60,509 bases of DNA from Pandoraea sp. (GTDB lineage: Bacteria > Pseudomonadota > Gammaproteobacteria > Burkholderiales > Burkholderiaceae): positions 1 to 60,509 of the forward strand of contig NZ_SCSK01000007.1 of the NCBI RefSeq assembly GCF_004297875.1. Direction: 5' to 3'. Of this stretch, positions 36,818-45,815 are shown in pieces. How positions within the stretch are numbered: the first letter of the stretch is position 1; each line of letters opens with the position of its first letter. The notes below the pieces were generated by a model. It was given only the letters and a program-made list of their open reading frames with translations, was not told the origin of the DNA and did not search any database. A program made the translations under genes and the position numbers.

Positions 36818-38059
36818 TCAGGCCTGCGCCAAATCATTGAAGTGTATCTTGCCGCCTTTCATGACCAGCGGAATATGCTCGCCTTGCCCGAGCAGGCAAT
36901 CGATCGATCGCAGCGGGTTGCCGTCGACCACCAGCGCGTCGGCGTAGGCCCCGGGCACCAGGCGGCCGAGCCTGTCCTGCATGCCCAGTACCTCGGCGCC
37001 GATCACCGTGGCGCTGGCGATGGCTTCGGCCGGCGAGAGGATCTCGGCGCGAATGCGCAACTCGTCGCTCTGATGGCGATGCGACTCGCCCAGCAAATCG
37101 GTGCCCAGCCCCATTTTGACGCCGGCTTGCTTGAACATCTCGAGCGAGCGCTTGCCCGCCTCGTGCACGGCGGCGATCTTGACCACGCTCTCCGGCGGCA
37201 GCCCGTATTGCGCGCCCTCGCTGGCCAGCGCGTCATAGGTAATCAGCGTCGGCACGACATAAGCGCCGTGCTCGGCCATGACGTGCGCGGTCGCCTCGTC
37301 GGCCAGATTGCCATGCTCGATGGTGCGAACGCCGCAACGCACCGCGCGCTGGATCGCTTCAGAGGTATAGGCATGCGCCATTACATACGTCTGCCGGCCA
37401 TGGGCCTCGGCAACGGCTGCCCGGATCTCGTCCTCCGAATACCCCAGCGCGCCGACCGGGTCGGTCGGCGAAGCAACGCCGCCGGAAGCCATGATCTTGA
37501 TCTGATCGGCGCCCATCTGCAGTTCCTCGCGGACCGCGCGCCGCACCGCGTCGACCCCGTCGGCCACGCGCCCAATAGCGCCGACCCGCACGCACTGGCA
37601 CGGCGCATCATGCAGGAAATCGCTGCGCATGCGGCCATCGCCATGGCCGCCGGTCTGGCTGATCGCCCGGCCGGAGACGAACACGCGTGGGCCTTCGGCC
37701 AGCCCCTCCTCGAGCGCCTGCTTGAGCGGCGCCCCGGCCCCGCCCGCATCGCGCACCGTGGTAAAGCCGCGGCGCAGCATCGCGCGCATGATGGGCACCG
37801 CCCGCAGGGTTACCAGCACATTCGGCACGTGAGCCTGCGAGGAGAGGTTGAGCTGCGTCGCGCACAGGTGCACGTGCAGGTCGATCAGGCCGGGCATCAG
37901 GGTCTTGCCCTTCAGGTCGATGGTCGTGCCGCGATGCTTGAGCGGCCGGTCGGAGACCTCGCGCACGATGCCGTCCTCGATCAGAACATGGCGCCCTTCG
38001 AGCAATTCGGGTTCGAGCGGATCGAGCAATGCGGCGTTGGCAAACAGAACGGCTGTCAT
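36818..38059 (-). CDS. Metal-dependent amidohydrolase (prolidase-like)
   Basis: A 413-residue amidohydrolase-superfamily enzyme of the imidazolonepropionase/prolidase group. The metal site is complete: H62 and H64 (DLHVHL), K188 (IKIMASGG, the carboxylated-lysine position), H229 (MAHAYT), H249 (IEHGN) and D321 (LGTDLL). Such enzymes hydrolyse X-Pro, X-Arg or N-acyl amino acid substrates. It follows the M24 gene after 37 bases. Confidence 0.85.
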   Translation of the reverse strand: MTAVLFANAALLDPLEPELLEGRHVLIEDGIVREVSDRPLKHRGTTIDLKGKTLMPGLIDLHVHLCATQLNLSSQAHVPNVLVTLRAVPIMRAMLRRGFTTVRDAGGAGAPLKQALEEGLAEGPRVFVSGRAISQTGGHGDGRMRSDFLHDAPCQCVRVGAIGRVADGVDAVRRAVREELQMGADQIKIMASGGVASPTDPVGALGYSEDEIRAAVAEAHGRQTYVMAHAYTSEAIQRAVRCGVRTIEHGNLADEATAHVMAEHGAYVVPTLITYDALASEGAQYGLPPESVVKIAAVHEAGKRSLEMFKQAGVKMGLGTDLLGESHRHQSDELRIRAEILSPAEAIASATVIGAEVLGMQDRLGRLVPGAYADALVVDGNPLRSIDCLLGQGEHIPLVMKGGKIHFNDLAQA

Positions 38060-38096
38060 AAGTCTCCTTGATCGTTGTCGGGGTCCGCGCGGCGGC

Positions 38097-39287
38097 TCAG
38101 TCGAGCGTCGCGTGGGCCAGCGTTTTCGGGGTTTGGGTCAGGACTTCCGGGGTGCTGCCGACCACCACGGAATCGTCGAGTCGGAATCCGCCCAGCCCGA
38201 ACACATAGAGGCCGGGCTCGGCCGAATACACTTCGTTGGCCAACAGCGGCCGGTGATTGAATGCCATGTCTTCCGGATACTCATGGCCGATGATGCCCAT
38301 GCCGTGTCCTGTGCGATGCCGGATCAAATGCCCGCATCCCGCGTTCTCGATGACCTGCTGGGCCGCGGCGTCGATGCCCGAGACCGGGCGGCCGGTCACC
38401 GCCGCCTCGAGCGCGGCTTCATTGGCCGCGCGCGCGACCTCGTAATACTTGCGCTGCTCGTCGGACGGCTTGGCGCAAAACCAGGTGCGCTCGTTTTCGA
38501 TCACCAGCCCATTCAAGCGCGGAATCACGATATTGACCAGCCCGTCGCCGGCATTGATGCGGGCCCCGCACGAGGCGCCGTCGCCGTGCGGCGAGGCCGA
38601 TGCCGGTCCCGACAGCGTCCAGCAGCGCAGCACCTCGAGGTTTTCTCCCGGAAAGCGGCGCGCGCCCTCCTCGACCATCAAGGCGGCCATCTGGTAATCG
38701 AGCTCCTGCACCAGGCGCCCGGGTCGGATGTTTTCGCGGTAACGCGCCTGCACCCAGTCCGACAGCTCGGCGGCCGCGCGCATGATGGCCAGCTCCTCGT
38801 CGGTCTTTACCCAGCGCAGCCCGCGCAGCTCGGGGGTCATGGGCACCATGCGCGCCTCCGGCAAGAGCGCGGCGGCGCGCGCGAGCGGACCACCCACCGC
38901 CTCGACGCCGATGCGCGATCGCACAAGCCCGGCCTGGCGCAGGCGCTCGGCGATCAGTTCGGGTACCTGGCCCAGCAAGGGCTGGCGCGCCGATATGCGC
39001 GGATGCTCGGCGTAGAAGGCGACGTCATCGAGCCACACCGAACCGCGCTCGCGTGCGAAGCGCATGTGATGCGTGGAGAGTTCGTTCATCACCGCGAACG
39101 GCTCGCCCGAGGCCGGCACGCAAACTACGATGGGTCGCTCCCATGTGAGCACGTCGACATGGAAATTGGTGGCCCATTGAAAGAAATCGGCGCTGGTCAG
39201 CAGCAGCGCATCGACACGCTCGCGCGCCATGAGTTGGCGCATCGCATCGAGGCGCTGCGCCCGGGTCCGTTGTGTCAGTTTCGGCAT
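38097..39287 (-). CDS. M24-family C-N hydrolase, creatinase-like, with altered metal site
   Basis: A 396-residue pita-bread-fold protein with a creatinase/prolidase N-terminal domain (1-155) and an M24 domain (165-390). H234 (SPHGDG), H328 (TGHGMG) and E357 (SAEPGL) are kept. The two aspartate ligands of metallopeptidases are replaced (about N252/I253 and E264 in ENERTWF), and the second glutamate is D371 (FRLDDS). The GDGL...ENERT segment aligns in length with creatinase, which needs no metal, better than with aminopeptidase P. It could be a creatinase- or ectoine-hydrolase-like enzyme. The ATG at 39287 is at the family start. Confidence 0.8.
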   Translation of the reverse strand: MPKLTQRTRAQRLDAMRQLMARERVDALLLTSADFFQWATNFHVDVLTWERPIVVCVPASGEPFAVMNELSTHHMRFARERGSVWLDDVAFYAEHPRISARQPLLGQVPELIAERLRQAGLVRSRIGVEAVGGPLARAAALLPEARMVPMTPELRGLRWVKTDEELAIMRAAAELSDWVQARYRENIRPGRLVQELDYQMAALMVEEGARRFPGENLEVLRCWTLSGPASASPHGDGASCGARINAGDGLVNIVIPRLNGLVIENERTWFCAKPSDEQRKYYEVARAANEAALEAAVTGRPVSGIDAAAQQVIENAGCGHLIRHRTGHGMGIIGHEYPEDMAFNHRPLLANEVYSAEPGLYVFGLGGFRLDDSVVVGSTPEVLTQTPKTLAHATLD

Positions 39288-39349
39288 GAGGTCGATCCTT
39301 TGAAAAGTGGAGGCAAGCGACGGCCGCGCGCGGGCGGCCGGCGGCAGCC

Positions 39350-40240
39350 TCAAGACATCATCGTGCGCGCGTATCTATGGTGAATAAGCCGGTTCGACAG
39401 CCCCGCCACGAGCAGCGTGACGACCATCAAAATCAACGCGAGCGCCGCGCCGAACGGCCAGTTCGAAGCCTGGGAGATCTGGTCGTAGACCGCCGGCGCC
39501 ATCATCGCCAGGCCCGTGCCGCCGAGCAGTACCGGCGTCGCGTAGGCGTTCATGCAAAGAATGAACACCAGCATGGTGCCGGCCGCAATGCCGGGCGCAG
39601 CCATCGGAAACAGCACACGCAGCAGGGTCTGCATGAAGTTGGCGCCGAGGTTCTGGGCAGCCTCCTCGACCGAAATATCGATGCCTTCGAGCACGCTTTG
39701 CAGGGTCAGGATCATGAACGGCAGCACCACGCCGGTCGTGCCGAGAATGACTGCCAGCGGGGTATAGAGCAGGCGCAGCGGCGCGTGAATCACGCCGATG
39801 TCCTGCAGCAGCACATTGACGAAGCCCGCCGTGCCGAGGATCGCCATCCACCCGGCCGCGCGCACGACGTTGCCCACCAGCAGCGGGAACACCAGCAGGA
39901 TGATCAGCACGCTCTTGTAACGGCTTTGCGTCTTGGCCAGCACATAGGCCACCGGAAATCCCAGCACGAACGACAGCGCGGTGCAGATGAAGGCCACCTT
40001 CACGGTAGTCATCAACACCGTGAAGTAGTACATGTTGGCGAAGAATTCCCGGTAGTTCTGCCAGGTCCACGCCGTCTGCATCAAGTTGGTCGGATCGAAG
40101 CGATTGAAGCTGTAGCGGATCAGCTGCAGCGACGGCAGGATGATCACAAGCAGCACGACCAGCGTCGCCGGGCCCGCCAGCAGGGGGCCCAGCGTCAATC
40201 TCCGGCGCCCCCCGGCGGGCGGTGCAGCCAATGGTTCCAT
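39350..40240 (-). CDS. ABC transporter permease (PotB-like)
   Basis: A 296-residue inner-membrane protein with six helices and the EAA loop EEAAQNLGANFMQTLLRVLFPMAAPGIAAG, which contacts the ATPase. The order in the operon and similarity of the partner proteins place it in the polyamine/opine type. The ATG at 40240 (MEPLAAPP) follows the binding-protein gene after ten bases. Confidence 0.9.
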   Translation of the reverse strand: MEPLAAPPAGGRRRLTLGPLLAGPATLVVLLVIILPSLQLIRYSFNRFDPTNLMQTAWTWQNYREFFANMYYFTVLMTTVKVAFICTALSFVLGFPVAYVLAKTQSRYKSVLIILLVFPLLVGNVVRAAGWMAILGTAGFVNVLLQDIGVIHAPLRLLYTPLAVILGTTGVVLPFMILTLQSVLEGIDISVEEAAQNLGANFMQTLLRVLFPMAAPGIAAGTMLVFILCMNAYATPVLLGGTGLAMMAPAVYDQISQASNWPFGAALALILMVVTLLVAGLSNRLIHHRYARTMMS

Positions 40241-40250
40241 GAGCGCGCTC

Positions 40251-41309
40251 TTACAGGCCGACCTTGAAGTCTTCTGACCAGTATTTGAGGAATGCCGGCT
40301 TTTGCGCGGCAAACGCCTGATAGTCGGGTTTGAGGAATTTGCTCAGCTGGGCGTCGGTGAAACCGACGCTTTGCTGCAGATCGGCCGGCAGCTTGGCATT
40401 GCTGACGGTCGGTGCATATCCCATGGTGCTGGCGAATTCGACCTGCGCGTGCGGATCGAGCATGGCGTTCAGGTAGTTGAAGCCGCAGGCCTTCTCGGGC
40501 GCGTTCTTCAGCACGGCCGCCTCGAATACGGCCGGAATCGCACCTTCGGACGGGAACGCGAATTCCACCGGCACACCCTGCTTCTTCCATTGCAGCGCGC
40601 GCGCCTTCCACATGAAGGTCATCCAGATATCGCCGGTCTTGAGGGCCGATGCGACCGCTTCGTTCGACGGATAAACCTTAGGCCGGTTTTGCTTGAGTTC
40701 GCGCAGGAACTTGATGCCCTTCGACAGATCGCCCTTGGGATCACCCGCGGCCAGCGCGCCGGCCATGCCGTAGTAGGCAAAAAGGATATCGGAGAGCCCC
40801 ACGCGATTCTTGAAACGCGGGTCGAGGGCGGCCTTGAAGGCGTCGGGTGCCGTCGGGATTTTTTCGGGGTTATAGACGATCCCCATCGCGCTGAAGATGT
40901 GCGGGACCGAATACGCTTTGCGCAGCGGCTCGAATACGTTGGCCTCGTTGGGCACCAGGCTGGCCTCCACCGGCGCCAGGGTGCCGGCCTGATTCATGAT
41001 GAACATGTCGGTATCAGCCAGGCAACTGACGTCGAGCGAGCCATGGCGCAACATTTTCTCGGCGCGCATCTTGGTCATGCGCGAGACCTGGTCGGCCGTG
41101 GCGTAGGTTACCGCACCGCCTTGCGCCTTGATGATGGGCGCCACGTTCTTGTCGAGCAGGCGCTCATAGTCGCCGCCCCAGGTGCCGACCACGACGTTCG
41201 GACACGCCGTCGCGGCGCGTGCGCTCAGGGTCTCGAGGCCTAACGCGGGAGCCACCAGCAGGCCCGAGGCGGTTTGCAGAAATTTGCGGCGATCGATGCG
41301 ATACGTCAT
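40251..41309 (-). CDS. ABC transporter substrate-binding protein (PotD/family 1-like)
   Basis: A 352-residue periplasmic protein with a Tat-type signal (DRRKFLQTASGLLVAPALGL) and cleavage near ARAAT. The mature part (VVVGTWGGDYERLLDKNVAPI) matches spermidine/putrescine and related binding proteins. The ligand cannot be deduced. The linked hydrolases suggest a peptide-like or N-substituted amino acid. Confidence 0.9.
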   Translation of the reverse strand: MTYRIDRRKFLQTASGLLVAPALGLETLSARAATACPNVVVGTWGGDYERLLDKNVAPIIKAQGGAVTYATADQVSRMTKMRAEKMLRHGSLDVSCLADTDMFIMNQAGTLAPVEASLVPNEANVFEPLRKAYSVPHIFSAMGIVYNPEKIPTAPDAFKAALDPRFKNRVGLSDILFAYYGMAGALAAGDPKGDLSKGIKFLRELKQNRPKVYPSNEAVASALKTGDIWMTFMWKARALQWKKQGVPVEFAFPSEGAIPAVFEAAVLKNAPEKACGFNYLNAMLDPHAQVEFASTMGYAPTVSNAKLPADLQQSVGFTDAQLSKFLKPDYQAFAAQKPAFLKYWSEDFKVGL

Positions 41310-41321
41310 AACTAACCCCTT

Positions 41322-42374
41322 TCAGTGGAAGAAAACGCAATCGCTTGCCGCAAAGCCCGCAAAGGCCTTGGCGCCAGCAGCGATCGATTGGTGTGGCGTA
41401 CTGCCGTTGTTTTGCACGTGGCAGATCAAGGTGTCGCCACGCTCCGTTTGCGCATGCACCTCGACCGTGGCGCCTTTGTAGACCGCCGAGGACACGGTCA
41501 CCGGCAGGCAGTTGCCCAGCGTCAGTGGCGTATCGGCCAGCGCCACGCGCTCGGGACGCAAACCCACCACACGAATCGCCGCATCCGTGCTTGCCACGCT
41601 CAGCGGCGTGCCGCGCTCGGTAACGAACGCCCCGTCCGCGTGCAGGCGACCTTCGAGGAAATTCATCTGGCCGAGAAAATCGGCAACGAAACGATTGGCC
41701 GGACGCTCGTACAGCTCGGCCGATGTGCCGATCTGCTGAACCCGGCCGTCATGCATCACCGCCAGCCGGTCGGCGATGGTCAGCGCCTCCTCCTGGTCGT
41801 GCGTGACGAAAATGGTCGTAAGCCCGAGGCGCTGCTGCAGCGCGCGAATTTCCTCGCGCACCTCGACGCGCAGCTTGGCATCGAGATTCGACAAGGGCTC
41901 GTCGAGCAAAAATACTTCGGGCTGCACGGCAAGCGCGCGGGCGATCGCCACGCGCTGCTGCTGGCCACCCGACAACTGACGAGGATAGCGCTCGCTCAAG
42001 GCGTGCAGCCGCACCATCTCGAGCGCCTGCTTGATGCGCGCGGCACGCTCGGCCATCGGAAACTTGCGCATCTCCAGGCCGAAGGCCACGTTTTGCGCCA
42101 CCGTCATGTGCGGAAATAGCGCATAGCGCTGAAACACCATGCCGGTGTTGCGCCGATTGGGCGCCAATTGCGTGACGTCCTTGCCGCCGATATGAACCGT
42201 GCCGGAAGTCGGCGCGACGAACCCGGCCACCATGCGCAGCGTAGTGGTCTTGCCGCAGCCGCTGGGGCCCAGGAACGCCACCATTTCGCCATCCGCAATG
42301 TCGAGCGAGAAATCCGACACCGCCAGGGATGTGCCGTATTGTTTGCGCAAATTCCGCAGCGATACCTGTGCCAT
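41322..42374 (-). CDS. ABC transporter ATPase (PotA-like)
   Basis: A 350-residue ATPase. Walker A is GPSGCGKTT, the signature LSGGQQQR, Walker B VFLLDEP, and the H-loop FVTHDQEEAL. The C-terminal TOBE domain (about 280-350) is typical of the polyamine/iron class. Two in-frame ATGs are near the start. The one at 42374 (MAQVSLRN) is preferred because AGGTGG lies seven bases upstream of it, against one base for the first. Confidence 0.93.
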   Translation of the reverse strand: MAQVSLRNLRKQYGTSLAVSDFSLDIADGEMVAFLGPSGCGKTTTLRMVAGFVAPTSGTVHIGGKDVTQLAPNRRNTGMVFQRYALFPHMTVAQNVAFGLEMRKFPMAERAARIKQALEMVRLHALSERYPRQLSGGQQQRVAIARALAVQPEVFLLDEPLSNLDAKLRVEVREEIRALQQRLGLTTIFVTHDQEEALTIADRLAVMHDGRVQQIGTSAELYERPANRFVADFLGQMNFLEGRLHADGAFVTERGTPLSVASTDAAIRVVGLRPERVALADTPLTLGNCLPVTVSSAVYKGATVEVHAQTERGDTLICHVQNNGSTPHQSIAAGAKAFAGFAASDCVFFH

Positions 42375-42376
42375 GG

Positions 42377-43231
42377 TCATACCACCTGACTGAGTTTGAC
42401 GAACCGGTCGGTGACCAGCATGACGATGCCCAGCAACACGATTTGCACCGCCGAGACAGCGGCAATCGTCGGATCGAGATTGAATTCGAGGTACTGCATG
42501 ATGGCGATCGGCAGCGTCGTGTGCCCCGGCCCCACCAGCGGCAGCGTCACCTCGAGGTTTTCGAACGAAATGATGAAACTGAACAACCCCGAGGCAACGA
42601 TGGCCGGGCGCAGCATCGGCAACGTCACGCGCCAGAAGGTCTGCAGGCCACTCGCGCCGAGATTGCGCGCGGCTTCCTCGACGGTGCTGTCGAGCCCGCC
42701 GATACTGGCCGAGACCAGCCGCATGGTCCACGGAATGGTCAAGCACACGTGTGCGGCAATCAGCCCGCCGAAGGTGCCGACAATATCCATGTTCAGCATA
42801 TTTTCCGCGCGCAGGTAGAACAGGTAGATCGCAATGCCCGCCACGATGCCCGGCACGATCAGCGGCGACATCAGCACGCCGTTGCACAGCGACGCGCCGC
42901 GAAACGCGTGGCGGGCAATGCCCAGCGCGGCGGCGATCCCCAACGTAACACTCAGCACGGCCGCCACCACGGCAACCTTGAGACTCAGAATGAATCCGCC
43001 GAGAAACGCCTGGTTTTGCCAGGCCTGCACGTACCAATGCAAGGTATAGCCGGAGGGCGGAAAGGTCGGGATCGCGTCGGAGAAAAAGCTCAGCCACAGC
43101 ACGAAGATGATCGGGCTCAGCATGAAGAAATAGATCAGCCCCACGAACACACGGGTGCCAAGCCGGCGCCAGCCTATCGGCCGTCGGCGCAACGGTGGAG
43201 TTTGATCTTCGGCCTGCAGTTCGGAAACCAT
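42377..43231 (-). CDS. ABC transporter permease (PotC-like)
   Basis: A 284-residue six-helix permease with the EAA loop EEAARNLGASGLQTFWRVTLP. It is the first gene of the importer/hydrolase operon. The ATG at 43231 (MVSELQAED) is chosen. An ATG at 43306 would add 25 residues but has no ribosome binding site and lies on the putative operator. It almost abuts the ATPase gene. Confidence 0.88.
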   Translation of the reverse strand: MVSELQAEDQTPPLRRRPIGWRRLGTRVFVGLIYFFMLSPIIFVLWLSFFSDAIPTFPPSGYTLHWYVQAWQNQAFLGGFILSLKVAVVAAVLSVTLGIAAALGIARHAFRGASLCNGVLMSPLIVPGIVAGIAIYLFYLRAENMLNMDIVGTFGGLIAAHVCLTIPWTMRLVSASIGGLDSTVEEAARNLGASGLQTFWRVTLPMLRPAIVASGLFSFIISFENLEVTLPLVGPGHTTLPIAIMQYLEFNLDPTIAAVSAVQIVLLGIVMLVTDRFVKLSQVV

Positions 43232-43298
43232 CGTCACCACATGACACCTCGCCAGTACGACACTGCCCGGTGCGTCGAATGACGCGTCCGGGGCCGAT

Positions 43299-43316
43299 CT
43301 ATTCATTTGTGAATAG
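43299..43316. promoter_or_regulatory. Inverted repeat upstream of the ABC/M24 operon
   Basis: CTATTCA-TTTG-TGAATAG is a perfect 7-bp inverted repeat in an AT-rich patch between lacI and the potC-like gene. A further CTATT half site lies alongside at 43315-43325 on the minus strand. It is well placed to be the operator of this operon, and the binding factor is unknown. Confidence 0.45.
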
Positions 43317-43466
43317 TAAATAGCATTTAATTCATCCTATCATTGCAACCAGGTAGCACCATAGGGAGAAACACTGACACGCCCAGCGGCGCTCGCGCGA
43401 GCGGGATGAGGGCACAGGCGATACAAGGGGGCCTGCACCGAAACGGCGCATGGTTCGGGATCCAAA

Positions 43467-44522
43467 TTACGGCAGGTTCTCGCGCAGCACGATGCTGAAC
43501 TGGATCGGCTTGACGCCGTCGAGCGGGCTGCGCTGGTCGCGCACATTGCGGAAAATCTTCAGGCAATTGGCGACCATCGATTGCGGCGTCTGCGTGATCA
43601 GTGCGTCCATGGTGCCGTCGATCAGCAGTGCGCGCGTGTCCGGCGTCAGGCCGTGACCGATGAAAAGAATTTTTTGATCGGCCTTGGCCTCGAGAATGGC
43701 GCGCGCGACGCCGTCAGACCCGCCGCCGCTGTTGTAAATGCCCGCCAGGTCGGGATGCTGCTCGAGCAGTTTGCGGGTTTGCATATAGTTGCGCTCGCTG
43801 TCGTCCTGCCCTTCGCGCAGTCCGATCACTCGCAGTTGCGGGAAAGTCGACTCGATCAGATGCAGGAAGCCGATCTCGCGCTCCTCGTGCCCCCGATAGT
43901 TCAGGCTGCCGGCCAGCATGGCGATCTTGCCGCTCGGGCGCGGGCCCATGAAACGCCCCAACAGCAATCCGGCCGTGCGCCCCGCCGCGCGATTGTCGAT
44001 GCCGACATAGGCCAGCCGCCTCGCATTCGACAAATCGGAGATCAGCGTGATGGCCGGCACGCCCTGGTCCGCCAGCGTGTTCACGGCGTCGCGTACCACG
44101 GGGTGTTCGAGCGCCATGAACACGACGCCGTCGGAGCGCTGGCCGTAATGCAGCAACCGCGCCGCCAGCTCATTCGGGTTGAAGCTCTCGACATAGTGCG
44201 TGCGGCATTTCATATCGAGCGCGGCCCATTGATCCTGCGCAAAATCGATGTAATCACCCAGCATGCGCAAATAGCGATTGTTGCCGGCCGGCAACAAAAA
44301 CGCGATGCGCAACGGCCGCGCGGTCGGCGCGCTCAAGGGCGCCTGCGCCGGCAGATAGCCCAGTTGGGCGGCCACTTGCATGACCCGTTGGGCGGTTTGG
44401 GCGCGCACCCCGCCACGACCGTTGAGCACCCGGTCGACCGTGGCGGTAGACACGCCGGCGCTCTGGGCAATGTCGGGGATACGTGCGCGCGCCACCGCCA
44501 AGCGGGACAGGATGTCCGTCAT
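43467..44522 (-). CDS. LacI family transcriptional regulator
   Basis: A 351-residue repressor. The N-terminal helix-turn-helix and hinge read IPDIAQSAGVSTATVDRVLNGRGGVRAQTAQRVMQVAAQLGY. The periplasmic-binding-protein-like effector domain (70-351) includes DGVVFMALEHP and DGTMDALITQTP. It diverges from the TRAP/RLP operon, and two mirror-image 17-bp sites lie between the genes. The sugar-acid inducer is probably the TRAP substrate or its derivative. Confidence 0.92.
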   Translation of the reverse strand: MTDILSRLAVARARIPDIAQSAGVSTATVDRVLNGRGGVRAQTAQRVMQVAAQLGYLPAQAPLSAPTARPLRIAFLLPAGNNRYLRMLGDYIDFAQDQWAALDMKCRTHYVESFNPNELAARLLHYGQRSDGVVFMALEHPVVRDAVNTLADQGVPAITLISDLSNARRLAYVGIDNRAAGRTAGLLLGRFMGPRPSGKIAMLAGSLNYRGHEEREIGFLHLIESTFPQLRVIGLREGQDDSERNYMQTRKLLEQHPDLAGIYNSGGGSDGVARAILEAKADQKILFIGHGLTPDTRALLIDGTMDALITQTPQSMVANCLKIFRNVRDQRSPLDGVKPIQFSIVLRENLP

Positions 44523-44561
44523 TTTTCAAACTCTCGAAAGCTTGCACAAATCGCAGATTAC

Positions 44562-44578
44562 ATCAAAAAACATCATTT
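44562..44578. promoter_or_regulatory. Candidate LacI operator, copy 1
   Basis: ATCAAAAAACATCATTT, 40 bases upstream of the lacI ATG. It is the exact reverse complement of the copy at 44680-44696, with 101 bases between them. Paired sites at this distance suit DNA looping by a tetrameric LacI-type repressor. Confidence 0.6.
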
Positions 44579-44679
44579 TTGTGGTTTGACATGCTTCGTC
44601 CACCCACCTAGTCTTGCTGCTATCGACTGAGCACAACGCCTCATTTCCTGAGCAGCATACTTGGCTTGTGTTGCCGATG

Positions 44680-44696
44680 AAATGATGTTTTTTGAT
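44680..44696. promoter_or_regulatory. Candidate LacI operator, copy 2
   Basis: AAATGATGTTTTTTGAT, 38 bases upstream of the TRAP binding-protein ATG and the exact mirror of copy 1. The adjoining GATTG and AATCATCAAC stretch repeats parts of the motif, so the bound region may be longer. Confidence 0.6.
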
Positions 44697-44733
44697 TGTT
44701 TTTGAATCATCAACAATAATTGGAGACAAGCGA

Positions 44734-45756
44734 ATGATTAACCTTAAACGGCGCGCCCTCATGCGTGCCACAGCCGCTGCGCCGCTGGCCGGCGCCCTGG
44801 CCTTCCCCGCCATCGCGCGCGCCGCCGCGCCTCAGTATGTGTTCAAGTACGGCAATAACCTGCCGCTGACGCATCCGCTGAATGTGCGCGCCCAGGAAGC
44901 CGCCAATCAGATCCATGAGGGTTCCAAGGGGCGCATGCAGATCCAGATTTTCCCCAACAATCAATTGGGCGGCGACACCGATATGCTGGCGCAGGTGCGC
45001 AGCGGCGGCATTCAGATGTTTACGCCGTCGGGCCTGGTCGTCTCGACCCTGGTGCCGGTCGCAGCCATCAACGCGGTGGGCTTCGCCTTTGCCGATTATC
45101 AGCAGGTGTGGGCAGCGATGGACGGCAAGCTGGGCGCCAATGTGCGCGCGGCGATGGCCAAGGCCGGCCTGGCCTCGTTCGCGCGCATGTGGGACAACGG
45201 ATTCCGGCAGACCACCACCGGCACGGTGCCGATCGACAGCGCGGCGAACATGCGCGGCCTGAAGATCCGTGTGCCGGTAAGCCCGCTGAGCATCGATATG
45301 TTCAAGGGCTTGGGCGCCTCGCCGACCAGCCTGGAATTCAGCGAAGTGTACTCGTCGCTGCAGACCCACATCGTCGATGCCCAGGAAAATCCGCTGTCCA
45401 TCGTCGAAGTGGCCAAGTTGTACGAGGTGCAGAAGTATTGCTCGCTGACCAATCACATCTGGGACGGCTTTTGGTTCGTGCTCAACCAGCGCGCCTGGCA
45501 AGGTTTGCCCAAGGATCTCCAGCAAATCACCGAGAACGCCTTCAATGAGGCGGCGCTCAAGCAGCGGGCCGACGTGCTCAAACTCAACGAAGACGCGGTC
45601 ACGTACCTGCGCGGCAAAGGGCTGACGATCAACCACCCGGCGCCGGACAGCTTTCGCGCAACGCTGCGCCAGTCGGGCTTTTACGCCAAATGGAAAGCCC
45701 GCTTCGGCGAGCAGGCGTGGGCCTCGCTGGAGCAATACACCGGCAAGCTGGCGTAA
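44734..45756 (+). CDS. TRAP transporter substrate-binding protein (DctP)
   Basis: A 340-residue periplasmic protein with an N-terminal signal (KRRALMRATAAAPLAGALAFPAIARA). The DctP domain shows FKYGNNLPLTHPLNVRAQEAAN, IQIFPNNQLGGD and GLKIRVPVSPL, with the conserved arginine of GLKIRVP that binds the ligand carboxylate. The substrate is therefore an organic acid. TGGAGA lies before the ATG at 44734. First gene of the operon. Confidence 0.93.
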   Translation: MINLKRRALMRATAAAPLAGALAFPAIARAAAPQYVFKYGNNLPLTHPLNVRAQEAANQIHEGSKGRMQIQIFPNNQLGGDTDMLAQVRSGGIQMFTPSGLVVSTLVPVAAINAVGFAFADYQQVWAAMDGKLGANVRAAMAKAGLASFARMWDNGFRQTTTGTVPIDSAANMRGLKIRVPVSPLSIDMFKGLGASPTSLEFSEVYSSLQTHIVDAQENPLSIVEVAKLYEVQKYCSLTNHIWDGFWFVLNQRAWQGLPKDLQQITENAFNEAALKQRADVLKLNEDAVTYLRGKGLTINHPAPDSFRATLRQSGFYAKWKARFGEQAWASLEQYTGKLA

Positions 45757-45815
45757 GACCGCGCTGCCAATGCGCCCGCGCCGGCATCGGCGCCGGGCTC
45801 TCAGGAGACACTCGT

